Positions 16,087 to 24,746 of a DNA stretch of 64,000 nt are shown piece after piece. Every line of letters starts with the position of its first letter. The first letter of the stretch is position 1. Under the pieces are notes generated by a model, which saw only the letters and a list, made by a program, of their open reading frames with translations, did not search any database and was not told the DNA's origin. The DNA is taken from positions 1,302,001-1,366,000 of the forward strand of contig OZ243042.1 of the NCBI GenBank assembly GCA_965212085.1, read 5' to 3'. The translations under genes were made by a program, and so were the position numbers. The stretch comes from JAHRAW01 sp965212085 (GTDB lineage Bacteria; Pseudomonadota; Gammaproteobacteria; Arenicellales; Poriferihabitantaceae).

Positions 16087-16812
16087 ATGAAAACCGCCTT
16101 TTTTGCCCTTGCCGCCGCCATCCTGCTGGCGGCCTCATCGCCGTCTCTCGCCGCTGACGATGACCATATTTTTTGCACTTTCGAGGAGTTCTCCAGCGCA
16201 GACCCCGAGCGGCGGATCTTTTATACGGCGGTGTTCCTCGGCGATTACTCCTTCACCGTTGGCTACACCAACAAATTCAGGGATTATCTGGAGGCGGAAT
16301 ACGATTTCAATGGAATTGACAAGTATTGCTTTTTTGAAGACACCGCGCGGGACGCATCCCGCGATATGGACAACAAAATTCGCGATGACGAAAGCCGCGA
16401 CTTGTACGGCGGCGGCGTAATCCGAACCAACTGGTCGCCGGATAATTTCAGCAACCAGCCCCTTCAGGATTTCCACATAACCATTGACGGCGATGAATCG
16501 GAACTGAATATCTGCGTGCGCGACCACGAATGTGAAGACGGCGACAAGGTGCGCGTGAGCGTTGGCGGCAGCCGCATTTTTTCCGGCGAGATTGACAACG
16601 ACTGGGACTGCGACGACTTCAAGGCCGAGGCCGGGCGCGACTACATCATAGAGTTGTTCGCCATCAACGGCACCGGCCGCAAGGGAAATTGCTCCCACCG
16701 GGACGTGAACACCGGCGAGGTCCGGGTTGAGGGCGTTACTTCCAAAACCCAGTCCTGGCGGCACCGCGGCGGGGCCGGTTCACGGGCGCGTATTGTGGTT
16801 ACGGCGGAATGA
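16087..16812 (+). CDS. Secreted protein of unknown function
   Basis: A 241-residue protein with a clear signal peptide (hydrophobic residues 4-20, cleavage after SLAA near residue 23). The mature part is rich in Asp and aromatic residues and has seven or so cysteines including CVRDHEC and DWDCDDF, suggesting disulfides. A GAGG ribosome-binding site lies 9 bp before the ATG. It precedes an AT-rich island and is itself of normal GC. No family recognised. Confidence 0.65.
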   Translation: MKTAFFALAAAILLAASSPSLAADDDHIFCTFEEFSSADPERRIFYTAVFLGDYSFTVGYTNKFRDYLEAEYDFNGIDKYCFFEDTARDASRDMDNKIRDDESRDLYGGGVIRTNWSPDNFSNQPLQDFHITIDGDESELNICVRDHECEDGDKVRVSVGGSRIFSGEIDNDWDCDDFKAEAGRDYIIELFAINGTGRKGNCSHRDVNTGEVRVEGVTSKTQSWRHRGGAGSRARIVVTAE

Positions 16813-16837
16813 TCCGCAATCTACTGGAGAAAGAAAA

Positions 16838-17623
16838 ATGAAAGTGAAAAATATGGCATTCATCAGAATATTATTAGCGTCAATGCTTATAGGCGTCAGT
16901 ATGAACGCGACAGCCGATATAGTGACAGATGCTTGGTTGGTTGGAGCCGCAAAAACTAATCACTCGGTTAATGCTCGAAAGTTCATAGAAAAAGGCGCAA
17001 AGCTGAACGCATGTATGGCAGTTTTAGGCGGATCGGCACTGTTCGTAGCAGCAGAGAGTGATTCGTATGATGTCGCAAAAATACTATTGGATGCAGGCGC
17101 AGATCCAAATTTTCACTGTTCATTTGCACCTGCTAGCCCACTACAGACAGCGATTGTAACCCGTTCACTTAATATTGCCAGATTGCTGATCGAAAGAGGC
17201 GCAGATGTCAACGCAACAACTGAAGGAGTTCGTGCAATATGTGGCGGATGTCCCTCGGTGTGGCTCGCCTCCGCAGAAGGATTGCCTAATATCGTTCGAT
17301 TACTGGTAGAAGCAGGTGCTGATATAGGCGCGACTACGGAAGAAGGTGAGACAGCACTGTTCATAGCAGCAAAAGCTGGTGAAACACAGATCGTTAAAAT
17401 ATTGATTAAAGCAGGTGCTGATGTAAACGCAAGAACCAAATTTGGCTACTCGCCAATAAATACGGCAGCTTATCGAGGCCATATAGAGATTGTCCGAATC
17501 CTCATAGCCAATGGCGCAGATGTGAATAATAAATCCGATGATGGAGATACACCACTAAGTAGCGCAATAGAAGAAGGGAACAGCGAAATTGTGCAATTAC
17601 TAAGAAATGCCGGCGCACAATAA
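16838..17623 (+). CDS. Exported ankyrin-repeat protein
   Basis: A 261-residue protein: signal peptide (about 1-24, ending NATA), then about six ankyrin repeats from residue 40 to the end, with the recurring pattern ILLDAGADPN, LLIERGADVNA, LLVEAGADIGA, ILIKAGADVNA and ILIANGADVNN. Repeats of this kind bind proteins; an exported version could act in the envelope or outside the cell. Base composition is far more AT-rich than the flanks, suggesting acquisition. The start at 16838 has an upstream GGAGAAAG site. Confidence 0.88.
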   Translation: MKVKNMAFIRILLASMLIGVSMNATADIVTDAWLVGAAKTNHSVNARKFIEKGAKLNACMAVLGGSALFVAAESDSYDVAKILLDAGADPNFHCSFAPASPLQTAIVTRSLNIARLLIERGADVNATTEGVRAICGGCPSVWLASAEGLPNIVRLLVEAGADIGATTEEGETALFIAAKAGETQIVKILIKAGADVNARTKFGYSPINTAAYRGHIEIVRILIANGADVNNKSDDGDTPLSSAIEEGNSEIVQLLRNAGAQ

Positions 17624-17737
17624 AACAAACATTCAGACAATGCACATCCTGAAAATTTTTACAACTAACGCGACAGGAACTGCTATTCCTTTTGTGGCCA
17701 TGATATTGGTAGAATGCTTGAATAACGAGCCGGATAA

Positions 17738-18247
17738 ATGAACATGAAAACTACTTTCCCCAAACGACTTGAGTGGATAATTCTAGTTACAATTATCATT
17801 CTCGTTGTTTCTGTTCTGGTTTTGCTTTTACTGAATATGGTCAGTCAGTACATGAATTATTATACTGTCATCGAATTAACTCTCAAATCTAGCAGCGTTA
17901 ATCATGCAGCTGTTATTACATATTTACAAGCGTTGGATTTTGCTACCGTCAAAACATCTTCTCTGTTTATCTCATTCTTGATCGTTTTTGTCGGCGGTTT
18001 ATATTTGCTTCGAGTAGCTGAATCCCAGTTTTATTTATCTGTTGAAGCAAAGAATGCCCGCGCCACTCTTTCGACAACCTCGCCCGGTTTGGTCATGGCA
18101 CTTTTTGGGGTAGTTCTGACAATCTTTTCCTTGCAATATCCATTTACTATTGAATATAAATCTTTGGATAAGACTGGCACCACTTCGAGTAAGAGTAGCG
18201 CCGGACCGGCGGGTGACACACCATTAAATGAGGACACAGGATCATGA
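17738..18247 (+). CDS. Membrane protein of unknown function
   Basis: A 169-residue protein with three hydrophobic segments (about 13-36, 70-92 and 109-128) and a polar Ser/Thr/Gly-rich tail. It is AT-rich like its neighbours. The stop overlaps the start of the next gene by 4 bp (ATGA), implying translational coupling and a joint function. No family recognised. Confidence 0.65.
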   Translation: MNMKTTFPKRLEWIILVTIIILVVSVLVLLLLNMVSQYMNYYTVIELTLKSSSVNHAAVITYLQALDFATVKTSSLFISFLIVFVGGLYLLRVAESQFYLSVEAKNARATLSTTSPGLVMALFGVVLTIFSLQYPFTIEYKSLDKTGTTSSKSSAGPAGDTPLNEDTGS

Positions 18248-18732
18248 AATGTTATTTCTCTGTAGCAATTTTCGCTTTTTTCTTGCAATTTACGAATTCA
18301 GCATATCCCGCTGATTTATCGTATATAAATTTTTGGAAAGCTGTGACATTAGGCGGTAAAGAATTTAAATGCGAAGGTGCCAAATCGAAAAATAAACTGA
18401 ACAAAATTTTAGGCGAGGCTGGATGGGAATCTGCCCCTCCGCCTATTGATTGGACAACGGAGCATGCTGTAATTGTTGCACGAAAAATAGAAAATACCAA
18501 AAAACCAGATATGAAGTTTTCTGGGTTACTTAAAGAAAAAAATAATATCTTTCTTCGTTACGGTTGGGGATATATTCCAGATACTTTAGGGACTAAATCA
18601 ATAGACATGGAGTATAACACCATTGCGAATAAAATTTTTAGGTCGATAACACCCGAATATTCATCTATGCTGATTGTTTCATACAAAAAGGACATTACTG
18701 ATGGTAAAGAATTTTTTTGTCGCGAGGAGTAA
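18244..18732 (+). CDS. Secreted protein of unknown function
   Basis: A 162-residue protein with a signal peptide (about 1-22, ending YPA-D). The mature part is basic, with one cysteine near each end, and contains tryptophan-rich segments (WESAPPPIDW, RYGWGYIP). It is translationally coupled to the membrane protein before it. AT-rich; likely part of the same acquired unit. Confidence 0.65.
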   Translation: MKCYFSVAIFAFFLQFTNSAYPADLSYINFWKAVTLGGKEFKCEGAKSKNKLNKILGEAGWESAPPPIDWTTEHAVIVARKIENTKKPDMKFSGLLKEKNNIFLRYGWGYIPDTLGTKSIDMEYNTIANKIFRSITPEYSSMLIVSYKKDITDGKEFFCREE

Positions 18733-18873
18733 AGCAAATCGCACGGGTGGAAATATAAAAGATATTTGAAGATATCTCTTTTTGTTTACAAAAACCAGTA
18801 CAATGAACAAGCGGCGATCTCTTTCCCGGTCATAGAGCGCAAGTGCGATAGGCTAACGTCGCAGGTATAACCG

Positions 18874-18901
18874 CTGGATTCCCACGTGCATGGGAATCCA
18901 G
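18874..18901. repeat. Palindrome, REP-like or bidirectional terminator
   Basis: CTGGATTCCCA and TGGGAATCCAG are exact inverted arms around a 6-bp loop. The arms match the ends (CTGGATTCCC / GGGAATCCAG) of the palindromic repeats at 30371 and 31659, so this is a minimal relative. It sits between convergent genes. Confidence 0.6.
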
Positions 18902-18908
18902 GGAACTA

Positions 18909-19607
18909 CTAGAAATTCCCCGGCTTTCGTACCGCCAGTTTCACGATCCAGTAAAAAATCTTGCCGGCGGCGCCCAGGGTGCCGCGGATGGTGCCGGAGA
19001 TTTTGGATTTGCCGATGCGTTTGCGGTAGCGTACCGGTGTCTCGATTACGCGCAGGCCCATGCGCGCCGCTTTGAGTTGCATTTCTACGGTCCAGCCGTA
19101 GTCGCGGTCAACCATTTGCAGCCGCTCAAGGGCGGTGCGGCGGATGCAGCGCATGGGGCCGAGGTCGGTGCAGGGGATGCCGTACACGGATCGGATTACG
19201 CGGCAGATGAGCCAGTTTCCGAAACGTTGGTGGGGTGGCAGGGGTGATGGTTGATGTCGTTGTGCAATCCTGACGCCGATGACCAGATCCGCGCGGTTTT
19301 CGGCGACCGGTTTGATGACCTTTTCCAGATCGGCCGGGTAGTCGCTGTAGTCGGCGTCTATGAACGCGATTAAATCACCGTTGGCAATCTTAATTCCGGC
19401 TTGACAAGCGGCGCCGTAGCCGCGCTTCGGTTCGTGTACCACGGTCGCGCCGTTTGCTTGGGCTACTGCGGCGGTGTCATCGTCGGAGCCGTTGTCGACG
19501 ACGATGACGCGGTCAATGCTGCGCGGGATTTCCTTGAGCACCCGCGCGATGGATGCGGCTTCGTTCAGGGCCGGGATTACCACGGTGATTTCGCATTGAT
19601 TGATCAC
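18909..19607 (-). CDS. Family 2 glycosyltransferase (DPM/DPG synthase-like)
   Basis: A 232-residue GT-A enzyme. The opening ITVVIPALNEAASIARVL, then VVDNGSDDDT, GYGAACQAGI and FIDADYSDYP (the DAD metal-binding motif, near residue 85) are typical of dolichyl- or polyprenyl-phosphate sugar synthases. It has no obvious membrane anchor. A lipid-linked sugar made here could feed the GT-C-type transferase at 14435, which is inference. It is 21 bp downstream of the DUF547 gene on the same strand. Confidence 0.88.
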   Translation of the reverse strand: MINQCEITVVIPALNEAASIARVLKEIPRSIDRVIVVDNGSDDDTAAVAQANGATVVHEPKRGYGAACQAGIKIANGDLIAFIDADYSDYPADLEKVIKPVAENRADLVIGVRIAQRHQPSPLPPHQRFGNWLICRVIRSVYGIPCTDLGPMRCIRRTALERLQMVDRDYGWTVEMQLKAARMGLRVIETPVRYRKRIGKSKISGTIRGTLGAAGKIFYWIVKLAVRKPGNF

Positions 19608-19628
19608 CGGATCACCCGAATCAAATGC

Positions 19629-20492
19629 TCAGCCGTCATTCAACGACCAGTCATAAAAGAAACCGTCTATGGCATCGGCGCGTTCCAAACGTTCGCGCAA
19701 CGGCGGTTGTGCGTATTGCATAAGATGTTCAATCACCTGCTGTTGATTTTTCCCGAAATCTTCTTCGTACCAATCAAACAAACTGGAAGCGATCAACGCG
19801 CCGCCGTCAAAGCGCGCGCCCCTCGGGTGGTTGATGTATTCGCGCGCGCCGCTTTCCAGCAACGCTTCAAGGTTGTCGCCGGTGTAGGCGCGGGTTTGCA
19901 AGTTGGGGCAGCCGATGGAGGCGCAGTTGAGCGCGTAGTGGGCGCGGTTGTCGGCGAAGATTGGGCGCACGATGCGATGTTCAATGTCGTCGAGACTGAG
20001 CGCCGCGCCTTCCACCGTCGCCAGTTGCTTTTTCCACGGCCCCTGATCCGGCCATTCAAAACGGATGTCGCGGATGCTGTCCACCGGGTAGTGATCGAGG
20101 ATCACGCGCACCGTGACGGCGTTGTACAGGTTAATCCAGTAGGCCAGTTGTTCCGCTTCAGCAAGGTTGGTGACCGCGGTTTTTTCCAGCGTTGCGATGT
20201 ACGCATCCAGTTGCGCGCGGTCTTCGGGTTTAACTCCGCGATAATCAAACCGGTTGACGCCGTCTTCGCTCACGCGCACGTAGCGCGACAAAAAATTGTT
20301 CCAGGTTTCATGATCCACGCTGGCGATGGAATCCGGATTGTTGCGCCGCCAGTGTTCAAAGCCTTGCTCGATGAGCGGCGTGCGGTCGCCGAGCAGCGTC
20401 CACCCGAACCACGCCAGCAATCCGAGCACGGCGAGGCCGGCGGCGAGGCCGGTGGCCAGATACACGGGAACGGGAATCGCAAATCGTTTCAT
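19629..20492 (-). CDS. DUF547 domain protein
   Basis: A 287-residue protein from ATG 20492 with an N-terminal membrane segment (about 6-27). The DUF547 core follows, with AYWINLYNAVTVRVIL and the cysteine-containing NCASIGCPNLQTRAY; a conserved C-terminal segment contains ASSLFDWYEEDF. DUF547 is common in bacteria and unassigned biochemically; the conserved Cys and His/Asn residues suggest an enzyme. An ATG 9 bp earlier is an alternative start. Confidence 0.85.
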   Translation of the reverse strand: MKRFAIPVPVYLATGLAAGLAVLGLLAWFGWTLLGDRTPLIEQGFEHWRRNNPDSIASVDHETWNNFLSRYVRVSEDGVNRFDYRGVKPEDRAQLDAYIATLEKTAVTNLAEAEQLAYWINLYNAVTVRVILDHYPVDSIRDIRFEWPDQGPWKKQLATVEGAALSLDDIEHRIVRPIFADNRAHYALNCASIGCPNLQTRAYTGDNLEALLESGAREYINHPRGARFDGGALIASSLFDWYEEDFGKNQQQVIEHLMQYAQPPLRERLERADAIDGFFYDWSLNDG

Positions 20493-20617
20493 CGGTGTCA
20501 TTGCATGGCAAATCGTGGTTGCCGCAGTATACCCCAACCAAATGGTTGCGCTAACGATATGCAGATGCGGGGCGGAATTGGTTATAATCCCCGTTTGCCA
20601 CAAATCCGTGAACCGAA

Positions 20618-20905
20618 ATGCCGACCCGCACCGTGCACTGCGTCGTACTGAATCAGGAAGCCGAAGCCTTTGAGTCCCCGCCCTGGCCGGGGGAGTTGGG
20701 GCGGCGGATATTCGAGCACGTCTCGAAGCAGGGCTGGACCCGGTGGCTGGAACGCCTGACCACCATCATCAACGAGAACGGCCTCAACACCGCCGACCCG
20801 AACACCCTGGCGTTGGTGGAAAAACATATGAACGGATTTTTTTTCGGCGAAGGCGACTACGGCCAGTTGCCGGCGGGTTTCCACGCCGCCGAACCACCAC
20901 AGTAA
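20618..20905 (+). CDS. yggX: Probable Fe(2+)-trafficking protein YggX
   Basis: A 95-residue cytosolic protein matching YggX: TVHCVVLNQEAE with the conserved cysteine, PPWPGELGRRIFEHVSKQGW, and MNGFFFGEG at the end. YggX protects iron-sulfur enzymes from oxidation and is characteristic of Gammaproteobacteria (and some Beta), which supports the taxonomic reading. It carries about 15 extra C-terminal residues compared with E. coli YggX. Confidence 0.96.
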   Translation: MPTRTVHCVVLNQEAEAFESPPWPGELGRRIFEHVSKQGWTRWLERLTTIINENGLNTADPNTLALVEKHMNGFFFGEGDYGQLPAGFHAAEPPQ

Positions 20906-20942
20906 CGGGCAGTACTTCGCCCGGCTATCTCGGCTATCCCGA

Positions 20943-21455
20943 TTATCTCAGCGGCCAGCGTTGCAACAACTCGTAGCGCACGCCTTTGGGGCCGGTGCGC
21001 GACTCAAACAACGCGAAGCCATCGCAGGGAATATCAAAACCGGGGGCCGGCGTCGGCAACGGCGGGCGCGCGCGGCAACCCCTGAACAAGGTCAGGTGCG
21101 GGGCGAAGGGTTTGCGCGGAGTTTTCATGCCCGCCTTTTGCGCCGCCTTTCGCAAACCGCGGGCCAGTTCGGTCAACGGCGCGGGAACCTCGCCGGGGCC
21201 GATCCAGAATATGCCCGCGCCGGGAAAGTACCCCGGTTCGTCCAGGCGCAGTTCAAACCGTGATGCATTGATTTGCCCGGCCTCAATGCACAGCCGCTCC
21301 AGTTGCCGGGGCGCGACGTCGCCGAGGAAGTGAAGCGTGATGTGAAAATTCGCCGCGCCAACCGCCCGCCCCGCCGGCAGCATGGTGCGGTCGCGCCATT
21401 TCTCAATGGCGTACTGAATTTCCGGGGCGATATCCAGGGCGAAAAAGGCGCGCAT
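20943..21455 (-). CDS. thpR: RNA 2',3'-cyclic phosphodiesterase ThpR
   Basis: A 170-residue 2H phosphoesterase. The two catalytic HxTL motifs are HITL at 38-41 and HLTL at 120-123. RAFFALDIAPEI at the N-terminus and a C-terminal FALFESRTGPKGVRYELLQRW segment are typical. It hydrolyses 2',3'-cyclic phosphates on RNA ends. Convergent with yggX. Confidence 0.94.
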   Translation of the reverse strand: MRAFFALDIAPEIQYAIEKWRDRTMLPAGRAVGAANFHITLHFLGDVAPRQLERLCIEAGQINASRFELRLDEPGYFPGAGIFWIGPGEVPAPLTELARGLRKAAQKAGMKTPRKPFAPHLTLFRGCRARPPLPTPAPGFDIPCDGFALFESRTGPKGVRYELLQRWPLR

Positions 21456-21560
21456 GGTCGGGCTGAAGCATGATTATGCGAAGTTTGTGCTACTATTAAT
21501 TACGGTAGAGAAATAAGCAACATTAACATATGCGTTCAATTATAGGAGGTGAAAAGTAAC

Positions 21561-22469
21561 ATGAATCAACTAATTATTAAATTGACGGGCACGGTGGATG
21601 TTTCCAATTTTGATGAATGGAAAAAAGATCTAATCGCCCAAATTCAGTTGACCAATATTAAGTTGGTCACCGATAACGATTTTGTTGTTGCTTCCAATCA
21701 AGTTAAAGCGTTCAGATCAGCGGAAAAAATATTAAAAGAAGCGAAACAATCGGCTATTGACCAAGCCGAATCAATACAAAATCTCTTTTCGGCAATTGAT
21801 TCGATTGCCGCAGAAACCAGACAAACTCGCTTGTCATTAGAGCGGCAAATTAAACAGCGAAAACTGGAAATAAAAGATCACTGCATCCAGGCCGGCATGA
21901 TGGAAATTAAAAACTTCATTGCTGCGCAAGCCGATGAATTCAATTATGCGGACCATTCCGTGTTTTTAAATACGGATCGTTTCAAGACGGAGGCTAGCCA
22001 CAAGAGAGGCGTGAAAGAATTGCAAAGCTCGATTGATCGCTTGTGTGTCCGCATAAAGCAAGAAGTGTCCGAAAAGGCCGCCGCAATTTCCAATAACAAA
22101 ATAAGAATTGATGCTTTGATAGAGGAGCATAAACTGTTGTTTCAGGACTGGAAATCGCTTCTTGTTTTGTCTGATGATGATTTGGAACGGGAAATAAATA
22201 AAAGAATATTCAGATACAATGAAAAAACAACAACCAAAGAAGCGGAAGAAATTATATACGAATCAAATACAAATGAAAATACAGAACTTGACTATAAAGA
22301 AAAACACAAACAGGAAATCGAAAATGCTTCGAGCGAAAAATACCGGATAATTGTTGATATTGTAGCGACCGAAGATATAGCGAAAGAAATAGCACACTCG
22401 ATAAAGGTCGATTACGGTAATCATCCATCCATTCATGAAATTAAACTTATCCGAAATCGTGCCAAATAA
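21561..22469 (+). CDS. Coiled-coil protein, DUF1351-like (phage recombination-associated)
   Basis: A 302-residue acidic/basic helical protein, AT-rich compared with neighbours. The long coiled coil (about 50-225) after an N-terminal beta segment resembles DUF1351 proteins encoded near phage recombinases; the match is by pattern only. An excellent AGGAGGT site at 21544-21550 precedes ATG 21561, so this start is chosen over the in-frame GTG at 21549. No recombinase gene is nearby, so this may be an orphan acquired gene. Confidence 0.5.
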   Translation: MNQLIIKLTGTVDVSNFDEWKKDLIAQIQLTNIKLVTDNDFVVASNQVKAFRSAEKILKEAKQSAIDQAESIQNLFSAIDSIAAETRQTRLSLERQIKQRKLEIKDHCIQAGMMEIKNFIAAQADEFNYADHSVFLNTDRFKTEASHKRGVKELQSSIDRLCVRIKQEVSEKAAAISNNKIRIDALIEEHKLLFQDWKSLLVLSDDDLEREINKRIFRYNEKTTTKEAEEIIYESNTNENTELDYKEKHKQEIENASSEKYRIIVDIVATEDIAKEIAHSIKVDYGNHPSIHEIKLIRNRAK

Positions 22470-22475
22470 CGGACA

Positions 22476-23201
22476 ATGCTAAAACAGAAAAACCGCATCA
22501 TCCTCGTGGACCACCACGAAAACCCGCCGGATGATCGCGTCAGCACTCACCTTGCCGAACGCGGGTATGAACTCGACCGGCGGTATCCGGTGAACGGAGA
22601 CGCGCTTGGCAAGCCCGGTGATGACCCGGACGACGTGGCCGGAACCGTAGTGTACGGCGGCACCCACAATGTTGATGAAATGGAAAAGTATCCGTTTCTG
22701 CATGATGAAATTGCCTGGATTCGCCGTTGCCACGAGCGCGCGGTGCCGATGCTCGGCATTTGCCTCGGCGCGCAGTTGATCGCCCACGCTCTCGGTGCGA
22801 AGGTTGCGCCGATGGCCGGGGGGCAATGTGAATTCGGTTATTATCGCATCACCCCGACCGCTGCGGGCCAATCCTGGATGCCGCAGCCATTGTACGTGAC
22901 CCAGGCGCATTTTTATCAATTCGACCCGCCGCCCGGCGCGACCCTGCTGGCGGCCGGCGAAACCTGCGCCAACCAGGCGTTCCGGCACGGCCAATCCACC
23001 TACGGCGTGCAGTTTCATCCCGAAGTTACCGCGGAAATTTTTCAGCGCTGGCAGGATGCCGAATGGGCCTTTTGTGACGCCCCCGGCGCGCAAAGCCGCG
23101 AACAGCAGGATGCGCTGGCGGCCCGCCACGACGCCGCGCAGCACGCCTGGTTCATCGGTTTCCTCGACCGGCTTTTCGATCGGCCTTCCGGTTCCAACTG
23201 A
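22476..23201 (+). CDS. Class I glutamine amidotransferase
   Basis: A 241-residue GATase1-domain protein. The catalytic triad is C96 in GICLGAQLIAH, H181 and E183 in VQFHPEVTAE. Stand-alone class I amidotransferases include gamma-glutamyl peptidases and GMP-synthase-like proteins, so the acceptor is unknown. It begins 7 bp after the coiled-coil gene but differs strongly from it in base composition, so co-transcription may be recent. Confidence 0.9.
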   Translation: MLKQKNRIILVDHHENPPDDRVSTHLAERGYELDRRYPVNGDALGKPGDDPDDVAGTVVYGGTHNVDEMEKYPFLHDEIAWIRRCHERAVPMLGICLGAQLIAHALGAKVAPMAGGQCEFGYYRITPTAAGQSWMPQPLYVTQAHFYQFDPPPGATLLAAGETCANQAFRHGQSTYGVQFHPEVTAEIFQRWQDAEWAFCDAPGAQSREQQDALAARHDAAQHAWFIGFLDRLFDRPSGSN

Positions 23202-23218
23202 TAACTGATTTTTGCAAT

Positions 23219-23248
23219 CGGCTAACCGGCTAACCGGCTAACCGGCTA
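23219..23248. repeat. Short tandem repeat, CGGCTAAC units
   Basis: Three full CGGCTAAC units and a partial fourth lie between the amidotransferase and DUF4149 genes. A related GGTTAG-rich stretch occurs at about 36229-36265. No function is visible. Confidence 0.7.
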
Positions 23249-23298
23249 TACTGCCGACAGTAACCACCACCGGGACATGCCATGACCGCCAACTCAAC

Positions 23299-23706
23299 AT
23301 GATCACCCCGCTCTCCCTCATCTCGGCGTTACTGTTCGGCTCCATGCTGTTTTTCGCCGCGCTGGTGGCGCCGTCCGTGCACAAACTCCTCGACGCCGAA
23401 AACGCCGGCCGCTACTTGAACGACCTGTTCCCGCGCTTTTACCTGTGGGGCATCACCCTGTCCGGCATCGGAACCGTGGTCGCCGCGTACAACCGTTCAC
23501 CGGCGTTCATGCTCATCGGCATCGTATTGTGCGGCTACCTGTACTCGCGGCAAATCCTCAACCCCAAAATAACCCGCGCACGGGAACAATGGCTGGCAAG
23601 CGACACCCCCCACGACAAAGCCCGCTTCGACAAACTCCACAAACAAAGCGTGTTGGTGAACAGTATTCAGATTGTGTTGCTGGGGATTTTGGTGTTTGTG
23701 GGATGA
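23299..23706 (+). CDS. DUF4149 (TMEM205-like) membrane protein
   Basis: A 135-residue protein with four hydrophobic segments (about 5-27, 48-62, 68-84 and 117-133). The FFAALVAPSVHKLL start, LFPRFYLWG, and a later LNPKITRAREQW followed by FDKLHKQSVLVN fit the DUF4149 family, which is poorly characterised in bacteria. A 34-codon frame begins 4 bp before its end. Confidence 0.85.
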   Translation: MITPLSLISALLFGSMLFFAALVAPSVHKLLDAENAGRYLNDLFPRFYLWGITLSGIGTVVAAYNRSPAFMLIGIVLCGYLYSRQILNPKITRAREQWLASDTPHDKARFDKLHKQSVLVNSIQIVLLGILVFVG

Positions 23707-23807
23707 CCATCCTTGATAACCGAATTCCCAAATCTGTTCTTGAGGACTATTTGCGCGCCGAACTGGAAACTGAAATAGATCGTTTGTCTGTAAACTGTAT
23801 AATCTAA
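23703..23807 (+). CDS. Very small ORF, possible remnant
   Basis: A 34-residue frame that overlaps the DUF4149 stop by 4 bp (ATGA) and reads MTILDNRIPKSVLEDYL. Too short to assign; it may be the leftover N-terminus of a gene lost when the downstream TcmP unit arrived, or not expressed. Confidence 0.25.
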   Translation: MTILDNRIPKSVLEDYLRAELETEIDRLSVNCII

Positions 23808-23843
23808 CCGACGAACAAATAAAAACGGCTGGAAATCATATCA

Positions 23844-24746
23844 ATGAATAATCTTATCGAAGAACCGGGATCTTCTTTTGGCGGGAATTGGTCGGAACAA
23901 AAGCTTCAGGTGTTATCCAATTATCTCACTGCCTACACAACAGCCCTCAAGAAACAAAGATTCTCTCTGACTTACATTGACGCTTTTGCCGGTGCGGGAA
24001 AACTGGATATTGCCAGTGAGCAGAATCAGCACAGCCAGTCGTTGCTAATAGAAGAGACAGATGAGCAAGAGCAATATCGGCACGGATCGCCTTTGGTCGC
24101 ACTTGCCACCACTCCGCCTTTCGATCATTTTATTTTTATCGACAAAAATAAATCTTCACTGTATAATCTGCAAAATCAAATTTCCGACAACGGTTATGCG
24201 GAAAAATCTATTGACTACGTACTCGGCGATGCCAATGAAGAACTCATGAAAATTTGTTGCGACGTAAATTGGCAATCCCACAGAGCAGTAGCTTTTCTCG
24301 ATCCATTCTCCACAGAGGTGAAGTGGCACACGATTGAGACAATAGTAACAACCAAGGCGATTGATTTGTGGTTGTTGTTTCCGGCTATGGCGGTGAACCG
24401 AATGATGACTAAAACGAGAGAAGTCCCTCAAAAATGGCAAGAAAAACTCACCGAGTGCTTTGGTACGGAAGAATGGCGACAAGTTTTTTACCCACAAAAC
24501 AGACAGTCAATATTATTTGGGGAAGCACCCGACAGGAAGGTTAGCCATCCCTTTGAAGTCCTGGGGAAATTTGTCAACGGCCGATTGCGGTCTATATTTC
24601 CCGGTGTTAGTAAAGAAATTGTAATACTAAAAAATTCAAAAAATTCTCCGTTGTTCCTGCTATGCTTTGCTTGCTCTAATCCCGACCCCAAAGCGATTGG
24701 CCTGGCCCTGAAAATCGCCGACCATATTATTGGTTCTTCACAATGA
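23844..24746 (+). CDS. tcmP: Three-Cys-motif partner protein TcmP
   Basis: A 300-residue protein of the TcmP family. It has a methyltransferase-like fold signature: YIDAFAGAGKLD near residue 45 (motif I) and AFLDPFSTEVKW near residue 155 (DP[F/Y] motif), with an N-terminal WSEQKLQVLSNYLTAY helix. The family is defined by genetic linkage to a protein with three conserved cysteines, and that gene follows with a 4-bp overlap. The activity is unproven; a role with phage or mobile elements is commonly suspected. GC is lower than the surroundings. Confidence 0.88.
   Translation: MNNLIEEPGSSFGGNWSEQKLQVLSNYLTAYTTALKKQRFSLTYIDAFAGAGKLDIASEQNQHSQSLLIEETDEQEQYRHGSPLVALATTPPFDHFIFIDKNKSSLYNLQNQISDNGYAEKSIDYVLGDANEELMKICCDVNWQSHRAVAFLDPFSTEVKWHTIETIVTTKAIDLWLLFPAMAVNRMMTKTREVPQKWQEKLTECFGTEEWRQVFYPQNRQSILFGEAPDRKVSHPFEVLGKFVNGRLRSIFPGVSKEIVILKNSKNSPLFLLCFACSNPDPKAIGLALKIADHIIGSSQ

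Noticed and set aside
23219..23248. Possible CRISPR or iteron array
   Set aside because: Only about four 8-bp units with no spacers and no cas or replication genes nearby.
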